The position numbers were made by a program, and so were the translations under genes. 64,000 bases of DNA from JALZAH01 sp051000755 (GTDB lineage: Bacteria > Actinomycetota > Acidimicrobiia > Acidimicrobiales > Palsa-688): NCBI GenBank assembly GCA_051000755.1, contig JBPCNZ010000072.1, positions 14,721 to 78,720 of the forward strand, read 5' to 3'. The notes under the pieces are model-generated. The model was not told the origin of the DNA. It saw nothing but the letters and a program-made list of their open reading frames with translations, and searched no databases. How positions within the stretch are numbered: the first letter of the stretch is position 1; every line of letters starts with the position of its first letter. This document shows positions 18,153 through 25,826 of the stretch, piece by piece.

Positions 18153-19444
18153 TCAGGAATCGTGGTCGCCTTCGTTGGCGGCCGGATCCCCATCGCTGGT
18201 GTCGGTGGGCAGCGTGATCTGGAAGCAGGTGCCGACCGGGCGCGGGGCCAGCTCGATGCGGCCGCCATGGGCGACGATGATGCCCTTGGCGATCGACAGC
18301 CCGAGGCCCGCTCCCGCGGTGGGGCTCCGCCGCTGGCGCCGGGGTTCGAACGGGTTGGCTACGAAGTCCTCGGGCACGCTGGGGCCGTCGTCGGCGACCG
18401 TGATCAGCACCTCCGCGGGGTCGACAGCCGAGGCCCTCAGGGTCACCTTCGTCCCGGGCGGATTGTGGCGCATGGCGTTGTCGAGCAGGTTGACCAGGAC
18501 CTGCTCGAGGCGGTCGTGGTCCGCCCACACCACGGGAAGATCGGCCTGGCAGTCGATCTCGACGGGTGGGTTCCCCGAAGGGGGCAGACAGGCGGCGGCC
18601 GCGTCAAAGACCAGTTGGAGGTCACACCAGTCGCGGTGCATGCGCAGAAGGTCGGCTTCGATGGCGGAGAAGTCGAGCAGATCGTCGACGAGGCGGCCCA
18701 GGCGGGCCGACTCGGCGGCGATGCGACTGAGGAACCGGGTCTGGGAGGCACCGTCCCAGGTCACATCGGACTGCATGAGGCTGGACGCGTAGCCCCGGAT
18801 GGCCGTGAGCGGGGTGCGCAGCTCGTGGCTCAGCCGGGAAAGAAAGCCCTGTTGCAGCTCCTGGGATCGCCGAAGGGCGCTCGCCTCCCGCTGGGCCCGC
18901 TCGGACTCCTCCCGCTCCAGGGCCAGATGGAGCGAGTGGGCCGCATCCTCGAGGAGGGCGGTGGCGTCGGCAGGAGGGGCGGTGCCAGGCGGCAGGACGC
19001 CCCGGGACCAGTCGGCGAGCAGGACGTTGGACCCGCTCGGAGTGGAGAATCGCACCGCGAGGTGGGACCGGCCGGACCGGGCCGGCCCCGAGCCGTCCCG
19101 TCGATTCCGGGAGCGGCCATGGCCAGCAGGGCCTCGACCTCGATGTCGGTCGGGCAGGCCCGGTGGGAGCCGCCGGCGTCCACGAAACCCCGACAGTTGG
19201 CGATGCCGTCCGAGTCGGCGCCGACCAGGCCAACCCGGTCGGCGCCGAGCCCCTCCCGCAGCGCAGCCAGGGCCACCACCAGACCCTGGTTGAGCGGCAC
19301 CGGACCGGCCAGGGTCTCGAGCACCTCCCGAATCGTCTCGAGGATCTGGTTGCGGGCCGTGACCTCGCCGAGAAGCCGATCCCGCTCGATGGCACTGGCC
19401 ACATAGCTGGCGTACAGGGTCACCAGTGGCCGCCCGGCCGGCAC
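18153..19444 (-). pseudogene. GAF-type sensor histidine kinase, frame break near 19080 and 5' end missing
   Basis: The 3' two-thirds reads well: a helical linker, the H-box FLSRLSHELRTPLTAIRGYA, N-box LVNLLDNAMRHNPPGT, VADDGPSVPEDF and GAGLGLSIAKGIIVAHGG. Upstream of HLAVRFSTPSG the frame becomes nonsense. The matching GAF domain (LYASYVASAIERDRLLGEV, GADRVGLVGADSDG) is in another frame, so a base is missing (or two are extra) around 19060-19095. Reading further upstream, kinase-like sequence stops at about 19425-19444 where the primase-like gene of the element begins on the opposite strand. KdpD-like or other input domains expected upstream are absent. As it stands the gene is unlikely to make a full sensor unless the sequence is in error. 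Confidence 0.7.
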
Positions 19445-20298
19445 ACGGTCGCGGTGGGGAAGCGGACACCCTGGCCCTGCCCGGTCTGGTCCTCGACATC
19501 GATGTGGCCGGGGCCGGCCATGCCGACGTTGCCGGCCGCCTCCCGCTGCCCGCAAACCGGGCCGAGGCCCTGGCCATCGTTGCCGCCATGCCGGTGCTCC
19601 CGACGATGGTGGTCGATACGGGCCACGGTCTGTTGGTGCACTACCTGTTCGACCGTCCGATGGTGCTGGGGACCGACGAGAAGCGGGCGAACGCCAAGGC
19701 CCTCTCGGCAAGGTGGAACGCCCACGCTGTCGAGCTCGGCCGCACCCGAGGCGTTCACGTCGACAACGTCGGCGATTTGGCCCGCCTTCGCCGGGTGGCG
19801 GGGACATGGAACCGCAAGGGCGAGCCGGTCCCGGTCCGGGTGGTCGAGCGCCACACACATCGCCGCTACCGGCCCGCCGACCTCGCCGCAGCCCTGCCAG
19901 CCGTCCCGGTATCCCCGCCGCCACCACGGGCCCCACAGAGGCCGATCCGGGCACCACGGCCGGGTGGCGGGGAGACACCGGCGGAAGCGATCTCCCGGTG
20001 CGTGACCTGGGGCCAGATCCTCGAGCCCGCCGGCTTCACCGAGATGGGCACCCGAGGGAATGTCACCTACTGGCGCCACCCGGCGGCCAGCTCCCCGAGA
20101 GGCACACCGTCGGCGACCACCGACCACGGCGCCCCGGTGCTCGTGGTGTTCTCCGAGTCGGCCGCCGCCGCCACCGGGCTCCCATCCGGTCCCGGCCACA
20201 AGCTGACCAAGTTCCGCACCTGGGCCCACCTCCATTACGGCGGGGATGAGGCCGAAGCGGCCCGGGCGTTGCGAGCGATGGCCAGGAGGGCATCATGA
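19426..20298 (+). CDS. Primase-polymerase-like replication protein, 5' truncated
   Basis: The 290-residue frame opens at GTG 19426 inside the junction. Recognisable prim-pol-type sequence starts almost at once (LALPGLVLDIDVAGAGHADV) and continues with MVVDTGHGLLVHYLF and LGRTRGVHVDNVGDLARLRRVAGTWNRKG. In relatives about 60-100 further residues precede this region, so the N-terminus and probably its metal-binding residues are lost. The C-terminal part (TWGQILEPAGFTEMG, FRTWAHLHYGGDEAEAARAL) matches the helical ends of plasmid and phage primase proteins. The stop overlaps the next start (ATGA). The family call rests on memory of motif patterns. Confidence 0.6.
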   Translation: MAARPAHGRGGEADTLALPGLVLDIDVAGAGHADVAGRLPLPANRAEALAIVAAMPVLPTMVVDTGHGLLVHYLFDRPMVLGTDEKRANAKALSARWNAHAVELGRTRGVHVDNVGDLARLRRVAGTWNRKGEPVPVRVVERHTHRRYRPADLAAALPAVPVSPPPPRAPQRPIRAPRPGGGETPAEAISRCVTWGQILEPAGFTEMGTRGNVTYWRHPAASSPRGTPSATTDHGAPVLVVFSESAAAATGLPSGPGHKLTKFRTWAHLHYGGDEAEAARALRAMARRAS

Positions 20299-21707
20299 GC
20301 GCCGCCGAACACCTCCCACCCGAGGCCGCCGGGGCCATCGGCGAGGCGCTCAACGCAGAGGGCACCAGCCCTGTCTGGCCCACCCTTCCCCCCGCCGCCC
20401 TCCACGGTCTGGCCGGCGAGTTCGTCGCCGCCGCCTCGCCTCACACCGAGGCGGACCCCGCTGCCATGCTCGCCAGTGTCCTCGCCGGTTACGGCGTTGC
20501 TGTCGGACGGACACCTCACGCGCTGGCCGGCAACGCCCGCCACCCCGCATCGCTGTTCGTCGTGATCGTCGGCCCCACCTCGAAAGCCGGGAAGGGCACA
20601 TCGTGGGCAGCCACAGAGGCCACCCTCATCGGCGCTGCCCCCGGCATTCAGGCCCGCATCCTCGGCGGGTTCGGGTCAGGGGAGGCGGTCGTGGACGAGG
20701 TGCGAGACCCCGACGACGACGACGCCCCAGCGTCACGAGACCCCAGGTTGCTGATCCACGAGGGGGAGTTCGCCAAGATCCTCAAGGTTTGCGCCCGAGA
20801 GGGCTCCACCCTGTCTTCGATCATCCGCGACGGCTGGGATGGCCGCCCGCTCGCCACCCGATCCCGGTCGCGCAAGGTCGTGGCCAGCTCGCACCACCTG
20901 GGCGTTGTCGGCCACGTCACCGCAGAGGAGCTGCGGGCACGGCTGACCGACACCGAAACCTACGGAGGTTTCACGAACAGGTTCCTGTTCGTCTGCGCCA
21001 AACGGGCACGCCTCCTCCCCGCCGGGGGCAACGTTCCCGCCGACGTCATCGACGCCTACGCCGCCCGCTTCGGCGATGCCATCCTCCTGGCCAGAGGGAT
21101 GGGCCGCCTGGAGCGGACCGACGCCGCCGCCGCCCGCTGGGCTGACATCTACCAGGAGATGGCCGACGACGAACCGGGCGGGTTGCTCGGGGCGATCATC
21201 GCCCGGGACGCACCCCAGACGTTGCGCCTGTCGCTGATCTACGCATTGCTCGACGGGGCCGAGGCCATCGACGTCGAGCACGTCAACGCCGCCTACGCCT
21301 TGTGGACCTACTGCCGGGCGAGCGCCGGCTACATCTTCGGGGACCGCCTCGGCGACGAGGTAGCCGAGAAGCTCCTGGCCGCCATCAGCGAACATGGCGC
21401 CGAAGGTCTCGACGGGACCGGCCAACGAGACGCCCTCGGCCGCCACCAGACGGGCCGGCGCCTGGAGGTCGCCCGAGACCTGTTGGAACGCCGAGGGTTG
21501 ATCGTCACCACCTCCGAAGCGACCGAGGGACGCCCCCGGCTCGTCAGCCGGCCCTGCCCCGGGCAACCCCCGGGAACGTGCGACCAAAGCGACCGAAGCG
21601 ACCGAAGGTCCCTGCCGGACCCCCTTTCGTCGCCTAGGTCGCTTCGGTCGCACCCGCAAGAGGACGACTGGCAAGAGGTCGACGGGCACGAGGAGGTCGG
21701 ATCGTGA
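20295..21707 (+). CDS. P-loop replication protein (DUF3987-like)
   Basis: This is a 470-residue protein with a P-loop-like segment FVVIVGPTSKAGKGTSWAAT, the acidic block LLIHEGEFAKILKVCAREGS and GVVGHVTAEELRARL, then helical C-terminal sequence and a charged Asp/Ser/Arg tail. Proteins of this pattern act as primase-associated ATPases or helicase-like factors in plasmids and phages and are usually encoded just after a prim-pol, as here. ATG 20295 overlaps the previous stop by 4 nt. The C-terminal coding DNA has a short repeated GACCGAAGC/GGTCGCTTC pattern. The exact biochemical role is unknown. Confidence 0.6.
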   Translation: MSAAEHLPPEAAGAIGEALNAEGTSPVWPTLPPAALHGLAGEFVAAASPHTEADPAAMLASVLAGYGVAVGRTPHALAGNARHPASLFVVIVGPTSKAGKGTSWAATEATLIGAAPGIQARILGGFGSGEAVVDEVRDPDDDDAPASRDPRLLIHEGEFAKILKVCAREGSTLSSIIRDGWDGRPLATRSRSRKVVASSHHLGVVGHVTAEELRARLTDTETYGGFTNRFLFVCAKRARLLPAGGNVPADVIDAYAARFGDAILLARGMGRLERTDAAAARWADIYQEMADDEPGGLLGAIIARDAPQTLRLSLIYALLDGAEAIDVEHVNAAYALWTYCRASAGYIFGDRLGDEVAEKLLAAISEHGAEGLDGTGQRDALGRHQTGRRLEVARDLLERRGLIVTTSEATEGRPRLVSRPCPGQPPGTCDQSDRSDRRSLPDPLSSPRSLRSHPQEDDWQEVDGHEEVGS

Positions 21708-22111
21708 ACGCCGCCGACCTCCTCGCCGCCGCCCGTGCCGCCGGGGCAGAGTTCCGTCTCGGGCACCCAGACCGCCTCCAGTCCCAACGTTTCGACCGGC
21801 TCCCCCTCCACCTCAAGGCAGGCATTCGGGTTCAACGGGCCAGTGTGATCGCCGCCCTCCACGCCGAGGTGGTCGCCCGTTCCCCGCTGCCCTGGCGCCG
21901 GCAGGGGCCGGGATGGCTGGCCATCATCAACCCCGACCCGACCGGAGACGGGACCCGCCTGCACGCCACCCCCATCCGGGCCGGTTGGGCGCTCACCATC
22001 CGACCCCCAGGTGAGCACCCCACCGTCATCGTCGCCCGAGGGACCCTGGCCACCGTCCTCGCCGCCGCCGAGGACCAGTGCCCGACCTCGGCCCGGACTG
22101 TGGCCTCGTGA
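21704..22111 (+). CDS. Small TubC_N-like element protein
   Basis: This is a 135-residue protein starting at GTG 21704, which overlaps the previous stop (GTGA). The N-terminal ~50 residues (DLLAAARAAGAEFRLGHPD then LPLHLKAGIRVQRASVIAAL) resemble the small TubC_N-like domain often attached to or beside phage and plasmid primases. The rest is a short beta-rich region of unknown function. It is probably an accessory factor of the replication module; the similarity is weak and judged by eye. Confidence 0.5.
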   Translation: MNAADLLAAARAAGAEFRLGHPDRLQSQRFDRLPLHLKAGIRVQRASVIAALHAEVVARSPLPWRRQGPGWLAIINPDPTGDGTRLHATPIRAGWALTIRPPGEHPTVIVARGTLATVLAAAEDQCPTSARTVAS

Positions 22112-22285
22112 CCGGAGTGAACACCACCCTGGCGGCCGCCGCTCGACGGATAATCGGTTATCCGTAACGCTCCCATGCCCTCCTATGCCTTCCATGCCCT
22201 TTCCATCGACCGACTGCATAACACCCACCGATCACCGCACCCGGCGCATACCTATGCGCCGGGAGCCAACCAAAGGAGAAACACT

Positions 22286-23059
22286 GTGACCTTCACCAAC
22301 GACACCACCAGCCCGACTGACCAAGCACTACGGGCCGCCGCCGCCGCCGGGATCGAACTGCCCGAAGAGGTGACGGCCGCCATGGTTGTCACCAGGACCA
22401 TCCGGCACGCCCAGGGCGAAGCCCTACCCGGCACGCCGGCGCTGCCAGGTGCCGTGCTCGACGTCGCCGCCGCCATCGCTGACTACGCCGCAGCCACCCT
22501 CGCCCACGCCACCGCGACCTCGTCGGTGAACGCCCGCCGGCAGGCCGCCGCCGCTCTGCAGCCCGTCGCCGACGCCGGGCTGGCCACCGTGGTCAGAGCC
22601 GCTGTGCCCGAGATGATCGTCGCCGTTGTCGACGGGTTCAACGAACGGTGGCAGCACTTCATCGCCAACCCAGACTTCGACCCTGTCGGTCAAGCGTTCC
22701 GCCTCGATCGTCTTCATGACGCCCGCCACGTCCTCGGCGCCCTCGCAGGCGAACGCCTCGACGAGCGGATCGCCGCACTCGTCGTTTTCGCCGTGGCGGA
22801 ACCTCGACCCGGCCAGATCGAAGGTCGCCCCCTCGCCGACGTCCTGTACCGCTGGGCGTGCTTCAACCCGGCGCCGCTCACCCGATGGAGGGACAGCCTC
22901 CCGCAGCTGCCCGTCGAGATGGTCGGCCCGGCCGGCGTGGCCCCCAGGGTCGAAGCGGTGCGGTCATGGACTACCGCACCGCCCGCCCGGCAGGCAGGAA
23001 GGGCGGGCGCCCGCTACGACAGGCCCCTGCCCACCGGCGCCCTGCAGGCCGCCGGCTGA
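22286..23059 (+). CDS. Hypothetical helical element protein
   Basis: This is a 257-residue, Ala-rich, largely helical protein with no family I recognise. GTG 22286 is selected because AAAGGAGAAACACT places a strong ribosome binding site 7-8 nt upstream; the frame is open back to 22175, but that part reads as non-protein-like. Features include AIADYAAATLAHATATSSVNARRQAAAAL and an aromatic, charged centre (VDGFNERWQHFIANPDF). It is separated from the upstream gene by about 175 nt, so it may have its own promoter. Confidence 0.55.
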   Translation: MTFTNDTTSPTDQALRAAAAAGIELPEEVTAAMVVTRTIRHAQGEALPGTPALPGAVLDVAAAIADYAAATLAHATATSSVNARRQAAAALQPVADAGLATVVRAAVPEMIVAVVDGFNERWQHFIANPDFDPVGQAFRLDRLHDARHVLGALAGERLDERIAALVVFAVAEPRPGQIEGRPLADVLYRWACFNPAPLTRWRDSLPQLPVEMVGPAGVAPRVEAVRSWTTAPPARQAGRAGARYDRPLPTGALQAAG

Positions 23060-23307
23060 TGACGACCACCAGCCCAGCTGGCCAGTTCGCCGCCCTGCTC
23101 CACGCCCGCTTGGCGGCCAGTCCGCCCGTGTCCGTCATCGACGCCCCGGCCATGCAGCCCGCACCCCGGGTGCCAGCACCCAACCCAGCCCAGGGCGGCT
23201 CCGGACGAGCCGGGCCGCCGGCACCACCACCAGCCGACGTGCTTGGCCGCCTGTTCGCCACCCTCGGTGCGCCGGTCGGCGACGGCGGGTGGCGCCAGGT
23301 TCGGTGA
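23059..23307 (+). CDS. Small Pro/Ala-rich hypothetical protein
   Basis: An 82-residue frame starts with ATG overlapping the previous stop (TGATG). It opens with MTTTSPAGQFAALLHARLAA, has a Pro/Gly/Ala-rich middle, and ends DVLGRLFATLGAPVGDGGW. No family is recognised. Start overlap and co-direction are the only support for expression. Confidence 0.4.
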   Translation: MTTTSPAGQFAALLHARLAASPPVSVIDAPAMQPAPRVPAPNPAQGGSGRAGPPAPPPADVLGRLFATLGAPVGDGGWRQVR

Positions 23308-23782
23308 CCGCCGCCGCGCCCCCGTTGTCCGGTCCGATGCTCAGCCTCGTCGGTCGAGGCTTAGCGGGGGGCGGCCACCCCCGTCGACCCCTCCCCCCCG
23401 GGGTGCCGCGGCCACCGCCAGGTATCGCAGATCCAACCCTGCGTGCGCCTCGCTCCCGTTTTTCGGCGGCGGGTAGGCAGGAGCAAGGCCCCCCCCGATA
23501 CCCCCCCGGGGTACCCTCGCAGCGGACACCGCACGCCAATGCGCCTCCGATCCCGTACGGGTATGGGGTTTGCGGGCCTAACCCCCGGAAACGCCTTGCA
23601 GGTGCGGGCATGGTGCCTCAGATCCGGGCCGGTGCCTCGGGCCTGGGGGCAGGTGGGCGACTTCGCCCACCTACTTTCACGTCCTCGAAGACTGGCCCTG
23701 TAGGTCCCCCCGTAGGTCCCCTCCCCCGTTTGCCGCTTGCCGCCGATCCCCCCGGTAAGCCTCTGACCTGGGCTTTCGTGGT
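23308..23782. other. Non-coding right end of element
   Basis: No convincing gene is present in these 475 bp. The stretch has several C or G homopolymers of 6-8 bases, a TACCCCCCCGGGGTA near-palindrome (about 23508-23522), two copies of GTAGGTCCCC (about 23701-23720) and the hairpin listed separately. It probably holds the element's right attachment region, given that it abuts the tRNA 3' end. Confidence 0.45.
23651..23672. terminator. Perfect 9-bp hairpin near the element's right end
   Basis: AGGTGGGCG, loop ACTT, CGCCCACCT. The following bases are CTACTTTC-like without a strong T-run, so it is a terminator candidate or a recombination/replication structure. Confidence 0.4.
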
Positions 23783-23855
23783 CGGGCTGCCGAGATTTGA
23801 ACTCGGGACCTCTTGACCCCCAGTCAAGCGCGCTAACCAAACTGCGCCACAGCCC
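23783..23855 (-). tRNA. tRNA-Pro (anticodon GGG)
   Basis: Read on the minus strand, the cloverleaf is complete. The acceptor stem is GGGCTGT/GCAGCCC with a terminal G-T wobble, the D arm is GCGCAGTTTGGTTAGCGCGC, the anticodon stem CTTGA/TCAAG encloses CTGGGGG (anticodon GGG), and the T arm is CCGAGTTCAAATCTCGG. CCA is not encoded. A plus-strand reading frame ending in PRFELGTS is a translation artefact of this gene. Confidence 0.95.
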
Positions 23856-24145
23856 GTTACATGCACGGGAGACCCGTTAGGGGTCGGCCTGCCCGTGGCC
23901 ACCCGTCACGGGGCGGTTATGTCTCCCCGAACCTAGTCGGCCACCGGGACCCTCGCAGCCGACCGCACCGAGAGGTTCTTCGGCCAGGCGACGGTGGGCG
24001 AGGTCGTTCAGCACCAGGTCGGCTGCGCGGTTCGGCGACGGCACACCCACGGCCCGCTTGGCATCCGCCGGACGGCAGTTCGGGCTCGATCGGATCGACG
24101 CCCAGCGACCCCGACGACAACCGACGATGCCCGGGCGGCGACCGA

Positions 24146-24283
24146 TCAGCCGTCCTTACTCGAAGGTCTGGGACGCTTGTCCGGCGCCGCCCACTCCTTG
24201 TCGTGCTCATGAACGAGGTGCCATTCCAACTCGGTCGCCAACTCGAAGTGCAGGCCGCAAACGGGACAGATGTGGACGGCCAC
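24146..24283 (-). CDS. Small C2H2-type zinc-finger protein
   Basis: A 45-residue frame from GTG 24283: VHICPVCGLHFELATELEWH followed by LVHEHDKEW. The spacing C-x2-C...H-x4-H fits a single C2H2 zinc finger. It starts 5 nt after the stop of the membrane zinc-ribbon gene, so the two are likely co-translated. A longer frame to 24427 exists but overlaps that gene. Function unknown. Confidence 0.55.
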   Translation of the reverse strand: MAVHICPVCGLHFELATELEWHLVHEHDKEWAAPDKRPRPSSKDG

Positions 24284-24288
24284 GGCGC

Positions 24289-24489
24289 TCAGATGTGCTT
24301 CGGCAGCCACTCGGCCAGCCAGTACACCCGATAGACCATGTAGCCGGCGAGGCCGATGAGGAGGACCTTGAAGTGCCAGGGCACGCCGGTCTTGGGCTTG
24401 GTGATGACCGCACCGCAGGTCGGGCACTGGCCGCCCTCCCCCATGCTCGTCGGGTTCCAGAACTTGCTGCAGTCCTCACACCAGGGCAA
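24289..24489 (-). CDS. Small zinc-ribbon membrane protein
   Basis: This is a 66-residue protein. Cys pairs in MPWCEDCSKFWNP and GGQCPTCGAVI form a zinc ribbon, followed by one TM segment (FKVLLIGLAGYMVYRVYWLAEW). The start is TTG 24489 with GGAGG 6 nt upstream. Proteins of this type are common next to actinobacterial core genes, but their role is not established. Confidence 0.7.
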   Translation of the reverse strand: MPWCEDCSKFWNPTSMGEGGQCPTCGAVITKPKTGVPWHFKVLLIGLAGYMVYRVYWLAEWLPKHI

Positions 24490-24708
24490 CTCGGTCCTCC
24501 ATCAGGGGCGCTCGGGAGGCAGTCGGGGGGAGCTCCTGAGGTGCCAGTCACGCTACCGCCCCCCCCGCCCGAGGTGGTCGCCGGCGCCCCGCCCCCACCC
24601 GTGCGCCGGGCCTTGCCCGCAATGTGGCTGTGCATTTGTCCCGGAAACCGGGAAGAATCCACAGCCATGTTGACCTGATACGGCGATACGGCCGGCCGGC
24701 GGAACGCC

Positions 24709-25800
24709 TCAGGTGCGGCGGACGGCCAGGATGGCGACGTCGTCGCTCAGGGGGGCAGAAGCGAAGTCCCGGGCGGCCTCGAGGAGGACCTTGCCGATGA
24801 TGGTGGCGTCCTGGCCGGGGTCCCGGCGGATGATGCTGGCGATGCGGTCCTCACCGAAGAGCTGACCGCCGTCGCGGGCCTCGGCCAGGCCGTCGGTGTA
24901 GAGGACGATGAGGTCGCCGGGCGAGAGGGAACGCTCCCGGGACACGTAGGTGGCCTCGGGATCGAGGGTCAGCAGAGGGCCGGTGGAGCTCAGGGACCGC
25001 ATCTCAGAGTCGTGCCACAACCACGCCGCCGGGTGGCCGGCGGATGCGTGGCGGAGCGTCGAGGCCTCGGTGTCGAACACCACCACGCAGACCGACACCA
25101 GGTCCTCGGGACGGCCACTGGTGGAGAGGACCTTGTTGAGCTCCTCGAGGGCCTGAGCCGGGTCCCGGTACTGGCTGAGGAAGTTCCGCAACAGGTACTT
25201 GACCTGGAAGGCGGTGATGGACGGCTCGATCCCGTGACCGGCCACGTCGCCGATGACCGCGGCGATGCGGCCGCCCTCGGTCGGGTAGACATCGTAGAAG
25301 TCCCCGGCCATCATCCCGGTGCCCGGCTCGTAGACCCGACCGAACTCGAAGCCGTCGATGTGGGGAAGGTCCTCGGGGGCCAGGCGGTCGGCCCACTGGC
25401 GGGGGGCGAGGTCCTCCTGGGCCAGGACCTCCTCGGCGCGCCGCTCGAGCATGGCCCGGTTCTCGGCCAGGCGGGCCTCGTCGAAGAAGCGGGGGGCGAA
25501 GCGGATGGACACGGCCACCGGCACGCCCACCGCCAGCAGGGGCAGCTCGAACCATGCCGAGGTCGACAGGGACGCCACGAACAGCCCCACGGTCAGCACC
25601 GAGTACAGGATCGACGTGTGCAGGTCCTTGTCGAAGGCGGCCCGGACCAGGGCCACGGCGTCGGCGCCGGTCGTCGATGACGCCGTCTCCGTCTCGATGC
25701 GTCGCGATGCCCGGGCCAGGCGGGACGCGGCCCTCCCCCACAGGCCGGCGGCGACAGCGCAGCACACCGCCGGGGCGAGCAGCCAGGGCTGGGCGAACAT
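24709..25800 (-). CDS. Membrane-bound SpoIIE/RsbU-type PP2C phosphatase
   Basis: Two N-terminal hydrophobic segments (WLLAPAVCCAVAAGLWG) and two more (ILYSVLTVGLFVASL; ELPLLAVGVPVAVSI) precede a helical linker and the SpoIIE phosphatase domain. Metal-site motifs are present: GMMAGDFYDVYP, AAVIGDVAGHGIEP, SAGHPAAWLW, LIVLYTDGLAEAR and PLSDDVAILAVRR. Such enzymes dephosphorylate anti-sigma-factor antagonists in partner-switching stress control. No GAF or PAS input domain is seen, so sensing would be through the membrane part. The frame extends two codons upstream to TTG 25806; ATG 25800 is preferred. Confidence 0.88.
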   Translation of the reverse strand: MFAQPWLLAPAVCCAVAAGLWGRAASRLARASRRIETETASSTTGADAVALVRAAFDKDLHTSILYSVLTVGLFVASLSTSAWFELPLLAVGVPVAVSIRFAPRFFDEARLAENRAMLERRAEEVLAQEDLAPRQWADRLAPEDLPHIDGFEFGRVYEPGTGMMAGDFYDVYPTEGGRIAAVIGDVAGHGIEPSITAFQVKYLLRNFLSQYRDPAQALEELNKVLSTSGRPEDLVSVCVVVFDTEASTLRHASAGHPAAWLWHDSEMRSLSSTGPLLTLDPEATYVSRERSLSPGDLIVLYTDGLAEARDGGQLFGEDRIASIIRRDPGQDATIIGKVLLEAARDFASAPLSDDVAILAVRRT

Positions 25801-25826
25801 GACCAAACGGTACTACGGAGCAGCGC

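Larger units (their letters stand above)
19426..23782 (+). mobile_element. Remnant of integrative plasmid-like element beside tRNA-Pro
   Basis: Five co-directional, mostly overlapping genes (primase-like, P-loop replication protein and three small proteins) have no chromosomal counterpart and lie between a broken sensor kinase and the 3' end of a tRNA gene. Replicative actinobacterial elements of the pSAM2 kind use tRNA 3' ends as attachment sites. Here I see no integrase, excisionase or transfer gene, and I found no second copy of the tRNA 3' end near 19.43 kb. The left boundary is estimated from where kinase reading stops. Confidence 0.6.

Noticed and set aside
22626..23816. 396-residue plus-strand open frame ending in PRFELGTS
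   Set aside because: Its end is translated from the tRNA-Pro gene and its start lies inside the element gene at 22286-23059; low-complexity sequence.
23917..24210. 97-residue minus-strand open frame after the tRNA
   Set aside because: No ribosome binding site or recognisable domain; Arg/Ser/Pro-biased. A short neighbouring frame reads NRAADLVLNDLAHRRLAEE, which may be a gene remnant, but it is too weak to call.
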